From positions 18,950,650 through 19,014,649 of the forward strand of contig CM022665.1 of NCBI GenBank assembly GCA_012295275.1: a stretch of 64,000 bases of DNA, given 5' to 3'. Position 1 is the stretch's first letter; every line of letters begins with the position of its first letter. Shown here in pieces: positions 52,028 to 64,000 of this stretch. Source of the stretch: Chrysomallon squamiferum. Taxonomy: Eukaryota > Mollusca > Gastropoda > Neomphalida > Peltospiridae. The notes under the pieces are model-generated. The model had not been told where the DNA came from and did no database searches. It was given only the letters and a program-made list of their open reading frames with translations. Both the position numbers and the translations under genes were made by a program.

Positions 52028-54386
52028 CAAGGCTCGAAACGTGTCTGAAATGTATATTGAAAAAATACTGTGGCCCGAATTTATTTTTGTTGGCCCAAAC
52101 AAAAAATATTAATATTTCAGCTTTTAAATGATTATTAACTTTTGAAGTAAGATTTTTAAAATATGTTTCGAAGAATCACTTATGCAAATACATCAGCATA
52201 TGTGATATTTAAATTATTTTTTGTCGAACGCTCATGCAGGTACTCAAGTGGTTCTATTCGGCCGAGATGATCCGAATGGTCACGATTCGTTTTACGATAC
52301 TGGATTAGCAAGACTTAACGTTTTATTTATCAAGACTACAATTAACTACATTCATGTCCGGTCTGCAAAATTAGTGTTTATAAATACTAGATGTTGGCAA
52401 ATTAAAGTAAGCCGATACGTCCACTTTATCGAACTGTGTGTAAACCTTTTATGTGAAATAAATTATTAATAGTGGCTTTTGTAACTTACAGAAAAAAAGG
52501 TCGCCAAAATAACATCTCTGATCAGTGATCCCAGTCGCCCAAACGGAACTTTGGTCGCTGTATAAATTGTATAATAATAATGTATTACCATTATTACTAT
52601 TACTAGTATTAGTATTACAGTATTACTATTAGTATTACAATTTACAGTATTAGAACTATTACCAGTATAAGTATTAGTATTACTTATTACTAACAGTAAT
52701 ACTATTAGTTTTAATAATATGTGTGTGTATATATAATTATATATGTATATATAATATATGTTCAACAGTACATACAATGATACATGATACATACAATCAT
52801 AACAATGATACATACACTATTAATTATTATGACTATACCAATATACATTTAATGTCATTACTCCATGGTCTGTTTTAACATATGATATTTAATTTCGTCC
52901 TAGGCTGTTCCCTATGTAGGAGTTATACCAGGAGGCCTTTCCCATTGTATGAAGATCATTGTTCAAGGAAAGGTTCCTCACCATCAGAATGAGTAAGATT
53001 ATTTTACTTCTTAATAACAAAATATTTTTATTGTTTAATAAGCATTCAGAATCTCAGAAGCAGACTAGCTCACTCCTTCTCCTCTATTAGTAACAGTGTT
53101 ACCACCTACTAATGATATTTTTTGTGGTTATTAGTTTTTATTTATTTATTTTATTTTTTCTGCTTCTACTTCAATATTTTTATTTATTTTTTATTATTGT
53201 TGTTACTGTTCTTACAACAGTCTGGCACAAAGAAGATTTTATCGATTTCATTGATACATTTTGTTTTTCTGTAAACTCCAAGATATTTCTGATATAATTA
53301 TTTGAAAAGGAAATATAATACAATTAAGCTGCCTTGTTAATTTGTTGATGACTGAATAAAGCAATTAGTTAAGACAGAAAAACCAGTTAAAACATTTTCA
53401 TTGTTGTTATTTAATTTTGTTCACTAATATGCATCACTTTCTGATTCCAGCTTCTCGGTTAATTTTGCAACTGGCCCCAGCATAGAGCCTCTGTCAGACT
53501 GCTGCTTTCACTTCAATCCGAGATTTAACCAAAACTGCGTGGTTCGAAATTCTCTCCAGTATGGTAGCTGGGGTTCCGAAGAAAGACACAGTGGAATTCC
53601 ATTACAGAAAGGAGTTCCATTTGAACTTCTGTTTAATGTCAGACATGATTCATACAAGGTATGTAAGCATTATCATTAAAAATAAAAAAGAAAGACAAGA
53701 AAATAAATATAATAAAAATATCTTAAACAATTTGGTGATTTTTTATTCAGACAAAAATTACTACCAAAATGAATAAAACAAAAACTTGTAACAAATAGGT
53801 TTTGTGCCAACTAGCAGTTTTATAAATATAATGCATGTATTATTTAGTAAGGGGAAATTATAGACTATATAACTATTTATTGATTATAAATAATGAATCA
53901 TAAGTTAATGTTTGCCTTATTATGTAATAATTGTAATTAAGTATCTGGATACACATTCACTAATTATCAGATTATTCAACACACACACACAAAAAAAACC
54001 ACAAAAAAAACTCACAAAGAAATGTTGGCCTATCTTAAGTATTTGACGTACAAGCTAAACATACAATATTTATTCACTTAGGAGTAAAGCTTTGATTTGT
54101 TTAAATACCAACAATCATTTATTTTTATAGTTTGACATATAAACAGGTAGTTACTTTAGCACAGGGAAAAAAACCTGTATATGAAATAAATATAATATCA
54201 TAAATATGCAGTAAATGTTGTAGGTTTTTGTGAATGGACAGCACTTTATCGACTTCAGACACCGCATGCCTAAAGAAACTGTCCAGTATTTGATAATTTT
54301 GGGAGGCGTTGAAATCAGCTACATCAAATTCGAATCAGATTACCCAGTGGTAGGCTTGTTTGTTTATTCTAAAAAATCAGATCATA

Positions 54387-54423
<37 letters not shown>

Positions 54424-56831
54424 TTATTGCAGAAAAAAAGGTTTCTTACTTTTATATTATTTTTTCTCCCGTAAAATATTTTATATTGAAGATATCCATA
54501 TTTTTCATTTACAGTTTTATGGCTGCTCTCAGATAAAATAAATAAACCAGTTGGTGCAATATGACTTGCTTCTCCTTCTTTATTATATATATGCATTATC
54601 AAGACAGAACAAGCATTTACTAAACCACTCAGCAGGCAAATGGGAAATAACAGAAATCAGAGAAAAGAACAAAAGAAAAATAAACAGAAAATAAATAAAC
54701 AAGTAAACAAATAAAAAAATAAAAATTAACAATAGTAAATACTTAAAAAACAGTTATTTATCATATATATATATGAAAATAACAAATAAATCTAACTAAT
54801 CGGATAAAAACAGTGGCTGTATTAATGTGTAAGTAAGTTAATATGTTTACAGTTTATTCTTTTTAATCTAAACTATTTGTAAACTTTATGTGATTGTTCT
54901 TGTTGCTATTACTGTTATCACTGTTATTGCTCTGGAGGTTCCGTTACCTTTTTCTTCTTCTTCTTATTTGTATTGTTATTATTATTATTAATATTACTAT
55001 TTTTGTTATTATTATTAGGGATATGCTCCTCCTCCTCCACCAGCAGCTGGCTATCCTGGAGCACCTGTTTTTAATCCAGTAAGTTTAGTCATAGTGATAA
55101 AGCAACATGAATTTAAATACTTTTTATGAAAACTGCTTTAATTTCAAATATAGATAGGTAGACAGATGTTTGAAATATTTTTATTGTTTTCTTTCTGAGC
55201 AAAAATTAAATTACTAAATAAAATCTACTACACTGTTGTTTGAAATAGCCAAGCTAATTATTTATTTCATTATTGTTTAGAACCAGTATATTTTATATGC
55301 ATCTCATGATCTGAATCTAAATAAAATTATTTGTCTGTTTGGAATTTATGAAATTGGTAATGATGATGATGATGATGATATCGACATTTTGGAGATATTT
55401 TCACTTTTTTCTTAGTGGTACCTGTCTTTAGCGGCCTAAGATATACATTTTTCTGAGACCTGATTGTTTTTCAGTGGATATGTCCATTAGATAAGTAGCC
55501 ACAGACAGCAGTTAAAGATGACAGTCATAGCAATTTGGATTTGTCTTCTCCCAAATAAATAATTTTATTGTATAGCAGCTTTATGCAATATTTTTAAATA
55601 TGGTGTCATCCATTTCCATCACTATCAATGCATGCAGGGAGTATTGTTATTATTGAATCACAACAGCCTGTGAATTACAATTGCCTAACTGTGCAAGTTC
55701 AATCCATTTGGTACATAATTCAGTCATTCAACATCATTCCATGTGTATTCATGGTTTATTGGCATCCATCAATGAACTCGAAGTGTATGCAATTTTGTTT
55801 TAGGAGAATGCCCTGCCATGACGATTTATCTTGTGGGTACTGTGGGGTTAATGTCAGTAAAGATTCCAAATGTAACAAAAAAAAAATTACGAGACACATA
55901 CCACTGTACATATAATAAAAAAATTAATTAACAGTATTGTTTTTATTGCTTTTAATGCTTATGTCTGTTTCTCCATTGTACAGCCTACACCATATTTGGT
56001 GAACATTCCAGGAGGATTGTATTCTGGTCGTATGATATTTATCAGTGGTATTCCAAAAATAAATGCCTCCAGGTAGGTTGGTTATTGGCTTTTTGTATGG
56101 GGGTAAAATTAAATATATTTATTGTTCTCATCACATTCAGTGTTGTTGTTCATTTTCTAATTGTTTTTCTTTCTGAAAATAATAGATCCTGAAACATATG
56201 CATATGTCTGTTGTCTATTTTTGTTAATTTATACCAAAATGCATATGACATATATTTCAGATTTACTATTAACCTCCAATGTGGTCCTCAAGAAGCCAAT
56301 GACATAGGGCTTCACTTTGATGCACGATTTAAGTTCGGTGACAGTGTTAAAGTGACTGTCAGAAACCACAAAGTAAATGGTGTCTGGGGAACAGAGGAAC
56401 GTCATGGACCGTACTTTCCATTTGCTGAAAACTACCCCTTTGACATGATCATTTTGGTGGAAATGCACTGTATCAAGGTAATTAATTAGTCAGCTGGTAC
56501 TAGATACCATAACTTTTCTTTTATTAAATGGAAGCAGGTTTTTTCCTGAAAAGAACCTTTATATCACATAAGTTATATGGAACTTCAGTCACATTAAATA
56601 TGATTAACCTTTTCTTATAATCCATATACACAAATATTTTTCTTGTTTGCTCTTTCTCTCTGTTGCTCTCTATCTTTGTTTATATCTGTCACTTTCTCAT
56701 GTATTTATTCACAGGTTGCTGTCAACAATCAGCACTTCTGCGAGTTTGGACATCGGATTCACCCACCAACTCGAATTGACTGGCTCAACATTACTGGCGA
56801 TGTCCAGCTGACTTCAGTTCGTGTTCAGTGA
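50472..56831 (+). CDS. Tandem-repeat galectin (two CRDs), plus-strand gene
   Basis: Eight coding exons: 50472-50492 (MNTIVNP), 52904-52992, 53451-53658, 54224-54349, 55019-55078, 55984-56072, 56261-56477 and 56715-56831. They total 927 bp, or 308 residues. CRD exons have exactly the lengths of the divergent minus-strand gene (21, 89, 208, 126, .., 89, 217, 117 bp), so the two are duplicates. CRD1 has HFNPR, VVRN and WGSEER. CRD2 has HFDAR, TVRN and WGTEER, again with Asp for the usual Asn. The linker is a single 60 bp Pro/Ala-rich exon (GYAPPPPPAAGYPGAP) instead of three exons. There is no signal peptide. Possible poly(A) signals are at about 57384 and 57512. Role by family: galactoside-binding lectin. 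Confidence 0.92.
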
Positions 56832-58483
56832 ACCACTGTTACCATGTGAAGCAAATTGCTGACAAACTGTTTTCTTCACTTAATATTCAGATCACAAATT
56901 TCATATGGGGTACAACCCACTCCCCAATGAAAGAACAAAAGAAACCCAGTTTTATAGTTTTAAAACAAAATATTTCCTCTAAACATATATACATATAAAA
57001 ATTAATTAAATAACTACATGATTATTAATTTAATTTTACTAAAAAAAATTCTCAGAATAATGGTTAGTTTAATATAACCTTACGATTCTCATAAATGTTT
57101 TGGTTAATTTTGTTTTAAAAATTACCAGTCAGCTATAATGTTTAAAATAGAAACAAAATAATTTACCCTATATAATAATAATATGAAGAAAGAGAATAAT
57201 TGAATGAATGAATGAATGAATGAATAGAACCAGAAGCTGAATCAAGCTGCAACAGAAGATTATTGCTTTGTTTTGTTTTTTTGTAGTGCTTGGCTTTAAT
57301 AACACCCTACCAAATATAAAAATACTTTGACATTGCTATAATATAAGCTGAAACTTTTTTTTGATTTATTTTAAAAGAAAACAATAAAGATATGTATAAC
57401 CTTTTTGTTTTTAATTTCTTGTGATGGATATAATTATGTTATTCAGAAAAGCAACAGTTAATTTCAGAGCTGCCATTATTTGTTAACTTCAATGAATATT
57501 ATTTACGTTTAATAAAAAAATAAATAAATAAAAGCTTTACTGAAACTGATTTTTTAAAAACTATATACACTGTAATAGGAAAAAGCACTCAAATAAATTA
57601 CACATATACACAAACACAAACCAAACAATAAAAAAAGGGAAACAAAAAAGGAAGAATGAAATCTGACAACAAAAAACAAAATGCCAGAAATTAGTAAAAC
57701 AATTTGATGCATAGTTTTTGTCATAATTCTTAATAATCGGGTTCATTTAGAAACAAAATAGTCATCCGACCTCTATGTGTAGTCCTATGTAATAGATTAA
57801 AATAAGCTGAGTGTGTTTTTCCTTTTCTTATCTTTATATGTATAATGCTATTTATGATGGTAGATTACAAATATTTTGAATGCAATGTTAAATAAAATAT
57901 TTATTTCCTTAAATGACCACTGAAACTGAATTCAGTATAATAAATTAAAAAACAAAACAAAAGTAAAAATAATAAATATACATTCTTAAAATTTTAAATG
58001 TAATTTCGAAGTGAAGACTAAAGAAATTTGTATAAAAACAAGTAAAAATTGTTGATATCTAACCATAAAATAACAAATATCTGTTTAGAATGTTTTGCTG
58101 CTAATAATAGAGCTAAACAGTAATGAAACAGAATACTGTGTAACAAGGATAACATTGAAAACCAATACATTAGTATGGCATTATTATTATTTATCGTTAT
58201 TTATTTATTTATTTATATATATATAAAATATATAAATAATTTTAAAAATCTAAAAAAAAAATGGTAACTATTCCAAGAAGAAAAGTATATAAGTAGTAAT
58301 ATGTAAAAAAATATTTTTATGTTTCTAAAGGTTCTAAATAAAAACAGAATTGAACAGTAAATGGGATTAACTCCTTAAAAAAACAAAAAACAAAAAAACA
58401 AACAAAATGTAATTAAAATTGATTTCAATTTAAAAGTTACAAAAGCTATAGTGATGCAGTCATTTTTTCCTTGATGTCAGACA
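56832..58483. other. 3' UTR of the plus galectin and intergenic AT-rich DNA
   Basis: Holds AATAAA motifs at about 57384 and 57512-57535, a (GAAT)n run near 57203-57225, and no recognisable coding sequence. The minus-strand gene ending at 58484 must also place its 3' end here, so the two genes converge. Confidence 0.5.
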
Positions 58484-60365
58484 TTACTGTTCTGTGCCTG
58501 CTGATAATAATGGACCTATATATCCAATCATGAAGTCAGATTCATCCATACTTAGGTATATACCCATGCTTGTGTTTCCTTCTTTGAAGTGGTCTCCATG
58601 GAAATCAGATGTTGTCACCAACATTCCAGCTTTACCATTTCTGACATAAGCAATGTAATTGAATTGGTAAGGTCTCTGTGGATAAACAATACTGTTGAAG
58701 ATTTTGTATTCTATCATGACCTGATCCTTTGGTTCAAAATCTAACATGGCCTTGCGCTTTACATCTGCAGTACTGGTGCCACTAACAGAAATGGGAAGAC
58801 AAATTGCCCCAATAGCTGCTGTTAGTCGATTGTTCAGAAACAGCTCACAAATGTCAGATAACCGGTCAGAATCTATATTTGGTGTCACAATGTAAATTAA
58901 ATTATCCTTGTCTGAGAACCAAGAATTCAGTGCTGACTTCCATAAACGGTACAGTACAGGCCCTTCCATATGTGCACCATTCTTCAGTCTCTGTAATTGT
59001 TGTGACAGGGCATCACATGAAAACTGAAATAGTCCAAGAGAATTTTATGCATGGTAATTGAAATTCAACATAATTCAGACAAACTAAATATTTCTTTGAA
59101 AAATTACTGAATTTGTTTAGATGTAATTCTTGCCACAGAAAATGTATTATTTATTTTTAAAACAATCTAATATGCTTAAAAACTTTTTAACATATTCATT
59201 GTACAAAATTTATATCTGATTTTCATTACTATTATTATTATTAATATTTTCGACATATATTTAATCTTTCATTTTTGATTTGATTTCAGGAATTATAGAT
59301 CTTCTGTTAATTTTTAATTTGTTTCTAGATGTTTGTTTTAATTTTTTCTGTGCTTAGATAAACTTTAGAAATATAAAGTAATATTCTGTTGGACATACCA
59401 TGAGTCCAGCAACATATCTGAAATAGAAAAGAATTATACGGAATTATGTGAAAGACATACCAGTTCTGGGTTTGGTTTCATATAGACGTGATTTGCTGAA
59501 GAGAAACAGAATTTGGTTTCTTTCGCTGAAGGCATGTTTTCTGCAACTGGTTCTCTAACTAAGTCAACAACAGAAACATCATCCAATAAGGCTTCATCTG
59601 GCCAATTTTGGCGATCTTTGGAAAAATTAAATAAAATGAAATGTGATAAACTATATAGCTTTGAGATATATACTATGCATATCCCAAAAAATGGGATATT
59701 TATTTTTACAAAACATGTATGTTATATTAATAGTTATATAACTTCCAAAAGTTCTAAAGTAAAGGTGTACAAAAATAAATTAAAACCCCCAAAACCTAAT
59801 GGGGCAATTTATATTATTTGGATGGTTATATATAATCAGTAAGTCTCGATTATAATTGTACAAATATATTTTAGATATATGCGGGCTAATAATGTTTAGA
59901 CTTACATTTTCTTTTGATAGCCTCCTTTTCTAATTCTAGGGCTTCCTTCTCGTCTTTGGTATATAACTCTTTGAGACATCTAGGGTGCTGCACTGGTGAT
60001 TCGTATCCATCCATTATACCCTGGAAGCGATCAACGAACCAGTCTATAGCAAACTGGCCACTGACGGTCAAAAGACCGCTGGCCATAAACACCGAAATCT
60101 TCACGCCGTCAACGTTAAGAATTACTCTATCGTCTCCCTTGGGTACTCTTTTGTAAAGTTTCCGGTACGGAAAGAATTGCACTGGATAGTTGTTAGGGTG
60201 TTGCAGTACGTGCATCCAAAAAATTGCCAGGGCTGTTGAACCTCGTTTTGATACATGTTTGATACAGACTGATGCTTCTTTGCTGATATATAAATAAACA
60301 AGTTCACCAGTCTTTGAGGACACGAATGATCGAATATTTCGTTCAATTCCAGTTTCCTCGGCCAT
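58484..60365 (-). CDS. Conserved-looking protein of unknown function, 384 residues
   Basis: Three coding exons on the minus strand: 60365-59906, 59615-59461 and 59023-58484. They total 1155 bp with agreeing phases (1, 0) and GT..AG introns. I chose the ATG at 60365 because it lies in ACCATGG; an in-frame ATG 15 bp upstream is in poorer context. The N-terminal half has aromatic/basic stretches (FFPYRKLYKRVPKGDDRVIL) and a Lys/Glu-rich helix (YTKDEKEALELEKEAIKRK) before exon 2. The C-terminal part has LWKSALNSWFSDKDNLIYIV and ends ..SDFHGDHFKEGNTSMGIYL... The DFHGDHF stretch faintly recalls phospholipase D-like folds, but no HKD motif is present. No signal peptide or membrane segment is seen. 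An acceptor (tattttag) at 60398 shows an upstream non-coding exon. Family not recognised. Confidence 0.8.
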
Positions 60366-60513
60366 GGTGGTTAAGATCATTCACTTGTCTTTTCCAACTA
60401 AAATAAAATTAACAAAATCAGATTACATTTTCTAAAAAAATATTATAATAATTATGTGAATGTCGATATAAATGCAGTGATGCCTACCTTGTACGGACAC
60501 CCGTGGGGCCGAG

Positions 60514-61151
60514 CAGTGGTTCCCAACGTTGCAGGAGTCCTCTCATGAGGTACAAAAATTACACAATTTTTTTTGAACATGTGCGCAATCTTTATTCAGA
60601 TCAGTCAAATTTACCCACAACAAACATAAATCGTCGTTTTGGGTTAGTGCCATAGCTTTCTGCTAAAACCAGTTGCAAATATATCGAGTTTATTGATGGA
60701 TGTAAATAAAAATTATTTTGTACTTCATAAAACTGATAATAAGCATAAGGTATATTTATGTTTTAAAAAATACTGCTTTTGAAATCCAAATTAAGCTCCG
60801 ATTTATGACACCCGCACCAACTTTTCATCTCAAAAGTACTTCTATAAGACGAAGTGTTTATAAAACATAAACACGTGGAATGATGTTAATGTTTGAGTTA
60901 TCAAAATGATGTACCAAATGGGTTGAACTCGCACGGTTTGGCGATTGCAGGTAATGGGCAACGCAATTTCTAAAATTAGTGTAACCTATAAAGCTGCTGT
61001 AAAACAATTATTTATTTTGAAGAAAACAATCCGCTTGAGCAGTGGAATGATAATTTTAAAAATGCTGACTTCGTTCTCGATTCGGAAAAATGTCGGTACA
61101 TCGTAGATGTAAGTGGCTGGTCATATCGGGGCCTGCTAAAGACTACCACTG
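60514..61151. mobile_element. Possible non-autonomous hAT-like element
   Basis: The left end CAGTGGTTCCCAACG has the form of hAT terminal repeats, and a right end of CAGTGG type (..gactaccactg) lies about 640 bp away. I see no 8 bp target duplication and the inner repeats match poorly, so the pairing of the ends is uncertain. It lies in the first intron of the 58484-60365 gene. Confidence 0.25.
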
Positions 61152-61778
61152 CACATAGGCTGAAAAGATTTCTAATTGTTTGATATTTATACCTGGGTGT
61201 ATGATCTAAAAAGATGCCGACTCCTGAAGTAACAACATTGCCATTAACACATCATCAACACAAGTCAAACATCGATAAATGATTATGAACCTGATATAAT
61301 AGTAAATATATGCAGTAATACAGCAGTAGTAGTGACAGCATTTATAGCAGATAGTAGTAGCAGGTCTGTGCGCAGAAGTTGCTAGAAGAGACCAACATTT
61401 TAAAAAATCTAGAATGAAGGAAATACATTTTTCTGCATTCTGGGAATTAACTGGCGAGGGAGATAATGAAGTTAGTGTCTGTCAGAACAGATCCGCAAAA
61501 AAAAAAACCGTAACGACACTGGTTATGTTATAAGGTCGTATTTTAACACAACTGTCACTGCACCCGTTGCTAATGTAAACAACCTACGCTATAATGGAGC
61601 CGTAGAATAAAAATGTACATACATTACAAAGGAAATTGAAAAGCTTCGCGAAACTGTTACTGCACGTATTTCATTATATCAACAGTTTATATATTAAATT
61701 TACTCCACAATAATCCAATTCACAAGAACGGTAAAAAATTTAAAAAAAGAAAGAAGAAAAAATGAGAAGATATTTTAC

Positions 61779-61855
61779 CTGTTTTAATCCACCCGGTATT
61801 CTGTTGATCTGTGACCGCTAAAGAGTATCGACCTATCTCCTCGCTTTAGTAACGG
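61779..61855 (-). other. Putative non-coding first exon of the 58484-60365 gene
   Basis: On the minus strand a less AT-rich block reads into AAAACAG|gtaaaata, with the donor at 61778. It is the nearest good donor upstream of the acceptor at 60398. The right-hand limit, which is the transcription start, is a guess. Confidence 0.4.
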
Positions 61856-62258
61856 CTTACTGCAAACAAATAATCAGTGGATCAGGCTGGTGGCGCTGTG
61901 GTGAAGACATTGGGTTTCACACTTACACACATTAATAATTAAAACAAATAAGAAAGAGAAAGAAAAAAAGAAACTAAGTAATTAAATAAATGATCTTTCT
62001 CTACAAAAACTTATGTAATACAAGATTGTGTTTCTCAAACGGGAATTTATAAAATTACATGTCAGTATTTCAGATGACAGAATGGATGACTGATAAAACA
62101 TTTTTATTCGGGATGGATGTATAGAATGGTCAAGTGAGTAACACAGTTTAAGTATTGTACATATCTAATAAAGATCTGTGAGTAGCACGAATATATTTCA
62201 TTTAATTAAATAAAGCATTTTCATTTATTGTTTTTATTTAAATATATAAACGAAAAAT

Positions 62259-62304
<46 letters not shown>

Positions 62305-63613
62305 ATAAAATTTATGAATGGACGGCCGGAATCCGACAAGTTTATTACTGAATGTACAATTTTTGGGGTTTTTTTTTTTTTTTTTTTTTTGTTAACAGCA
62401 TTCTGAGATCATTTCTGTTATTATATTTATCGTTTATGTCGTTTATCACATATTCGTTTTTAAACAGAAAATAACAGTAATAATAAGGAAATGACGACGA
62501 AAACGAGATCGAATCCCCGTCCGGAATATTGGATATAACAACAGAATACGAAGGGGAAATAATCTTACTATTTATAATTGATTGTAACACAAATACAGCG
62601 CAGACTGAGTTCGAATCATCCACTCGATTTTTGATAATCCACCAAAATGAAATGATAAAATTTGAAGATTAAGGGGTGATGACGTTTTTTTTTTGTGGTT
62701 GTTTGTGATGTTTATATCTGTGATGGCAAATTCTTTAGAAAGCATAGCGAAGTCTGATAAATAAAACGAAAATCCGCCGGCCATTTTGCCACTGTCCGTG
62801 ACATACGATACTATAACCACAATACTTTAGGCAAATGTTCGCATAGTGTTTTAACAGAAATACGGTATGTTAAATTTATCCTTAAATTTTTAGTGGTTAA
62901 AAGCATACATGTGTGACTTTGCTATACACAATATGGCCTACATCAACTGGTGCAGATAAAACGAGACATTATGTTATAATTAATTTACTAATACACCGGC
63001 GGTAGTACCATTTTAACCCACTAAAACGCATTACCTTATTTGGTGAACATTTGACTGTGAAATGTGCATTGTCTAGATTTTTAAATACAATACATGCGAC
63101 ACAATAAAGTAAGGTTACATGAATCTTGAATTTAATTTACTTTTATTTTATTTAGATTTATAATAAAATATCACTTAATTTCTTTGAACTATTAAATGAT
63201 CTACAAAGGCACATATTAATATTTAATGATTACAGAATAAGACACAAATCACGTTTTAAAATGTTTTCTTATTATAATATATATATATATATAGGATTTC
63301 CCTTCCCCATTTAATAATCCGAAATACTGAATACAGTTTAAAAAGAAATAACTGCTGAAATAAACATTCTACAGAACTGTAAACATTTGAATTATGTTCC
63401 AGTTAGATCAGTTCTGATAAAATGAGATATTTCAATGTGTTAAAACACCTCACATACATTTAACGGAAACAAAAACTGGTTAAAAATTACTTTCATTAAA
63501 CTGCTTTTAAATTATTTTTAATAAAATATTTAAAGTAATTAAAGTATATATTGAATCAACATAATTTAATCAGCCAGTGGTGCAAATAACTTACTAGTAA
63601 ATATTAATTACAG
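61856..63613. other. Intergenic or first-intron region
   Basis: A less AT-rich block around 62740-62865 holds aaaATGGCCGGCGG on the minus strand (82-codon ORF, not otherwise supported) and a donor-like ATACG|gtatgt on the plus strand at 62864. It may be the promoter or first exon of the plus-strand gene whose exon starts at 63614. Nothing else is recognised. Confidence 0.35.
62260..62300. repeat. (GT)n microsatellite
   Basis: About 20 dinucleotide repeats, followed about 70 bp later by a T run of about 22. Confidence 0.9.
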
Positions 63614-63870
63614 ATGTCTGAGCTGAAGGAGGTATTAGACACATTCATCATGCAGGACAGGACTGTAATGAACACAGAGTTTGATGACTTGCTGCCACTA
63701 CTCCCTCTGCCTCCACCTTCACCATCCCAGACATCTCATCTACCTCATTCCATTCTAGTAGATTTAGATAATAGTGCAACAAACTATACATCTTCAGCAG
63801 AATGTATGACCAAGGAAGTTTCAGCTTTGACGTTAGGACGTGAAGCATATAAAATAGTTCATGACAAATG
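63614..63870 (+). CDS. Coding exon of an unrecognised gene (continues right of the window)
   Basis: Bounded by the acceptor aattacag (ends 63613) and the donor AAATG|gtatgt (63871). The frame from ATG at 63614 is open for 85 codons plus two bases. It begins MSELKEVLDTFIMQ, contains a Pro-rich stretch (LLPLLPLPPPSPSQ) and continues ..LTLGREAYKIVHDK at the donor. No signal peptide is seen. As the exon starts exactly with ATG, upstream sequence is probably 5' UTR, but an earlier coding exon cannot be excluded. No family is recognised. The rest of the window (63871-64000) is intron or unreadable. Confidence 0.55.
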
Positions 63871-64000
63871 GTATGTTCATTGTAGATATTCAAAATTTTA
63901 GGATTTGCAAATGTTCATTATAGGTATACTTGTGAACAAGTAGGTTTTCATTATGGTGAATGTAACTGTCCAAGATGATATAACTTTAGTTACCAAAGAA

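Noticed and set aside
52221-52469. 82-codon ORF in galectin intron 1
   Set aside because: Inside an intron of a well-supported gene, with no domain and no own signals.
62572-62820. Minus-strand ORF with a good start context (aaaATGGCCGG)
   Set aside because: It runs into low-complexity Lys codons from a poly-T tract and no splice donor or family supports it; may only mark a promoter region.

Overview
The window looks like nuclear DNA of an animal, most likely a mollusc (possibly a cephalopod, not proven). It is very AT-rich and full of microsatellites (TA, CA, GA, AAT, TTTA types). Its genes have small phase-conserved exons bounded by GT..AG introns and separated by long non-coding stretches. 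Two-CRD galectins, Kunitz-domain secreted proteins and Tc1/mariner relics fit a lophotrochozoan genome.

Region 1 (1-25 kb) is a young gene cluster. Three tandem copies of a roughly 6.3 kb unit each carry a minus-strand four-exon gene (3954-5448, 10418-11916, 16619-18069). Each encodes a secreted protein made of a signal peptide, a short 4-cysteine module and one Kunitz/BPTI domain. A fourth copy, of which only the last 18 codons lie in the window, sits at position 2 on the plus strand; it is half of a large inverted repeat (1-938 against 3088-4008). A second inverted repeat (about 19134-19700 against 22475-23090) joins the promoter side of the third copy to a plus-strand paralogue (23826-25047). 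That paralogue keeps the signal peptide and the 4-cysteine module, has no Kunitz domain, and ends in a recognisably homologous tail. This domain gain/loss pair is the most interesting thing in the window.

Region 2 (25-38 kb) is mostly gene-poor. It holds an intact intronless 252-residue ORF of unknown family (30445-31203, minus) that converges within about 70 bp on a frame-broken coding relic (29528-30372, plus), and a clean 330 bp pogo/Tigger-type MITE (32630-32959).

Region 3 (38-57 kb) holds two divergent tandem-repeat galectin genes, 47305-38062 (minus, ten coding exons) and 50472-56831 (plus, eight coding exons). They share exon lengths and phases and differ only in the linker exons. A decayed Tc1-like transposon (about 47491-48951) has landed between their 5' ends.

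Region 4 (57-64 kb) holds a three-coding-exon gene of unknown function (60365-58484, minus) with an upstream non-coding exon near 61.8 kb, and the first visible exon of another unrecognised plus-strand gene at 63614-63870.

Splice sites and exon phases were worked out by eye from the sequence. Family names rest on motifs; no database search was run.
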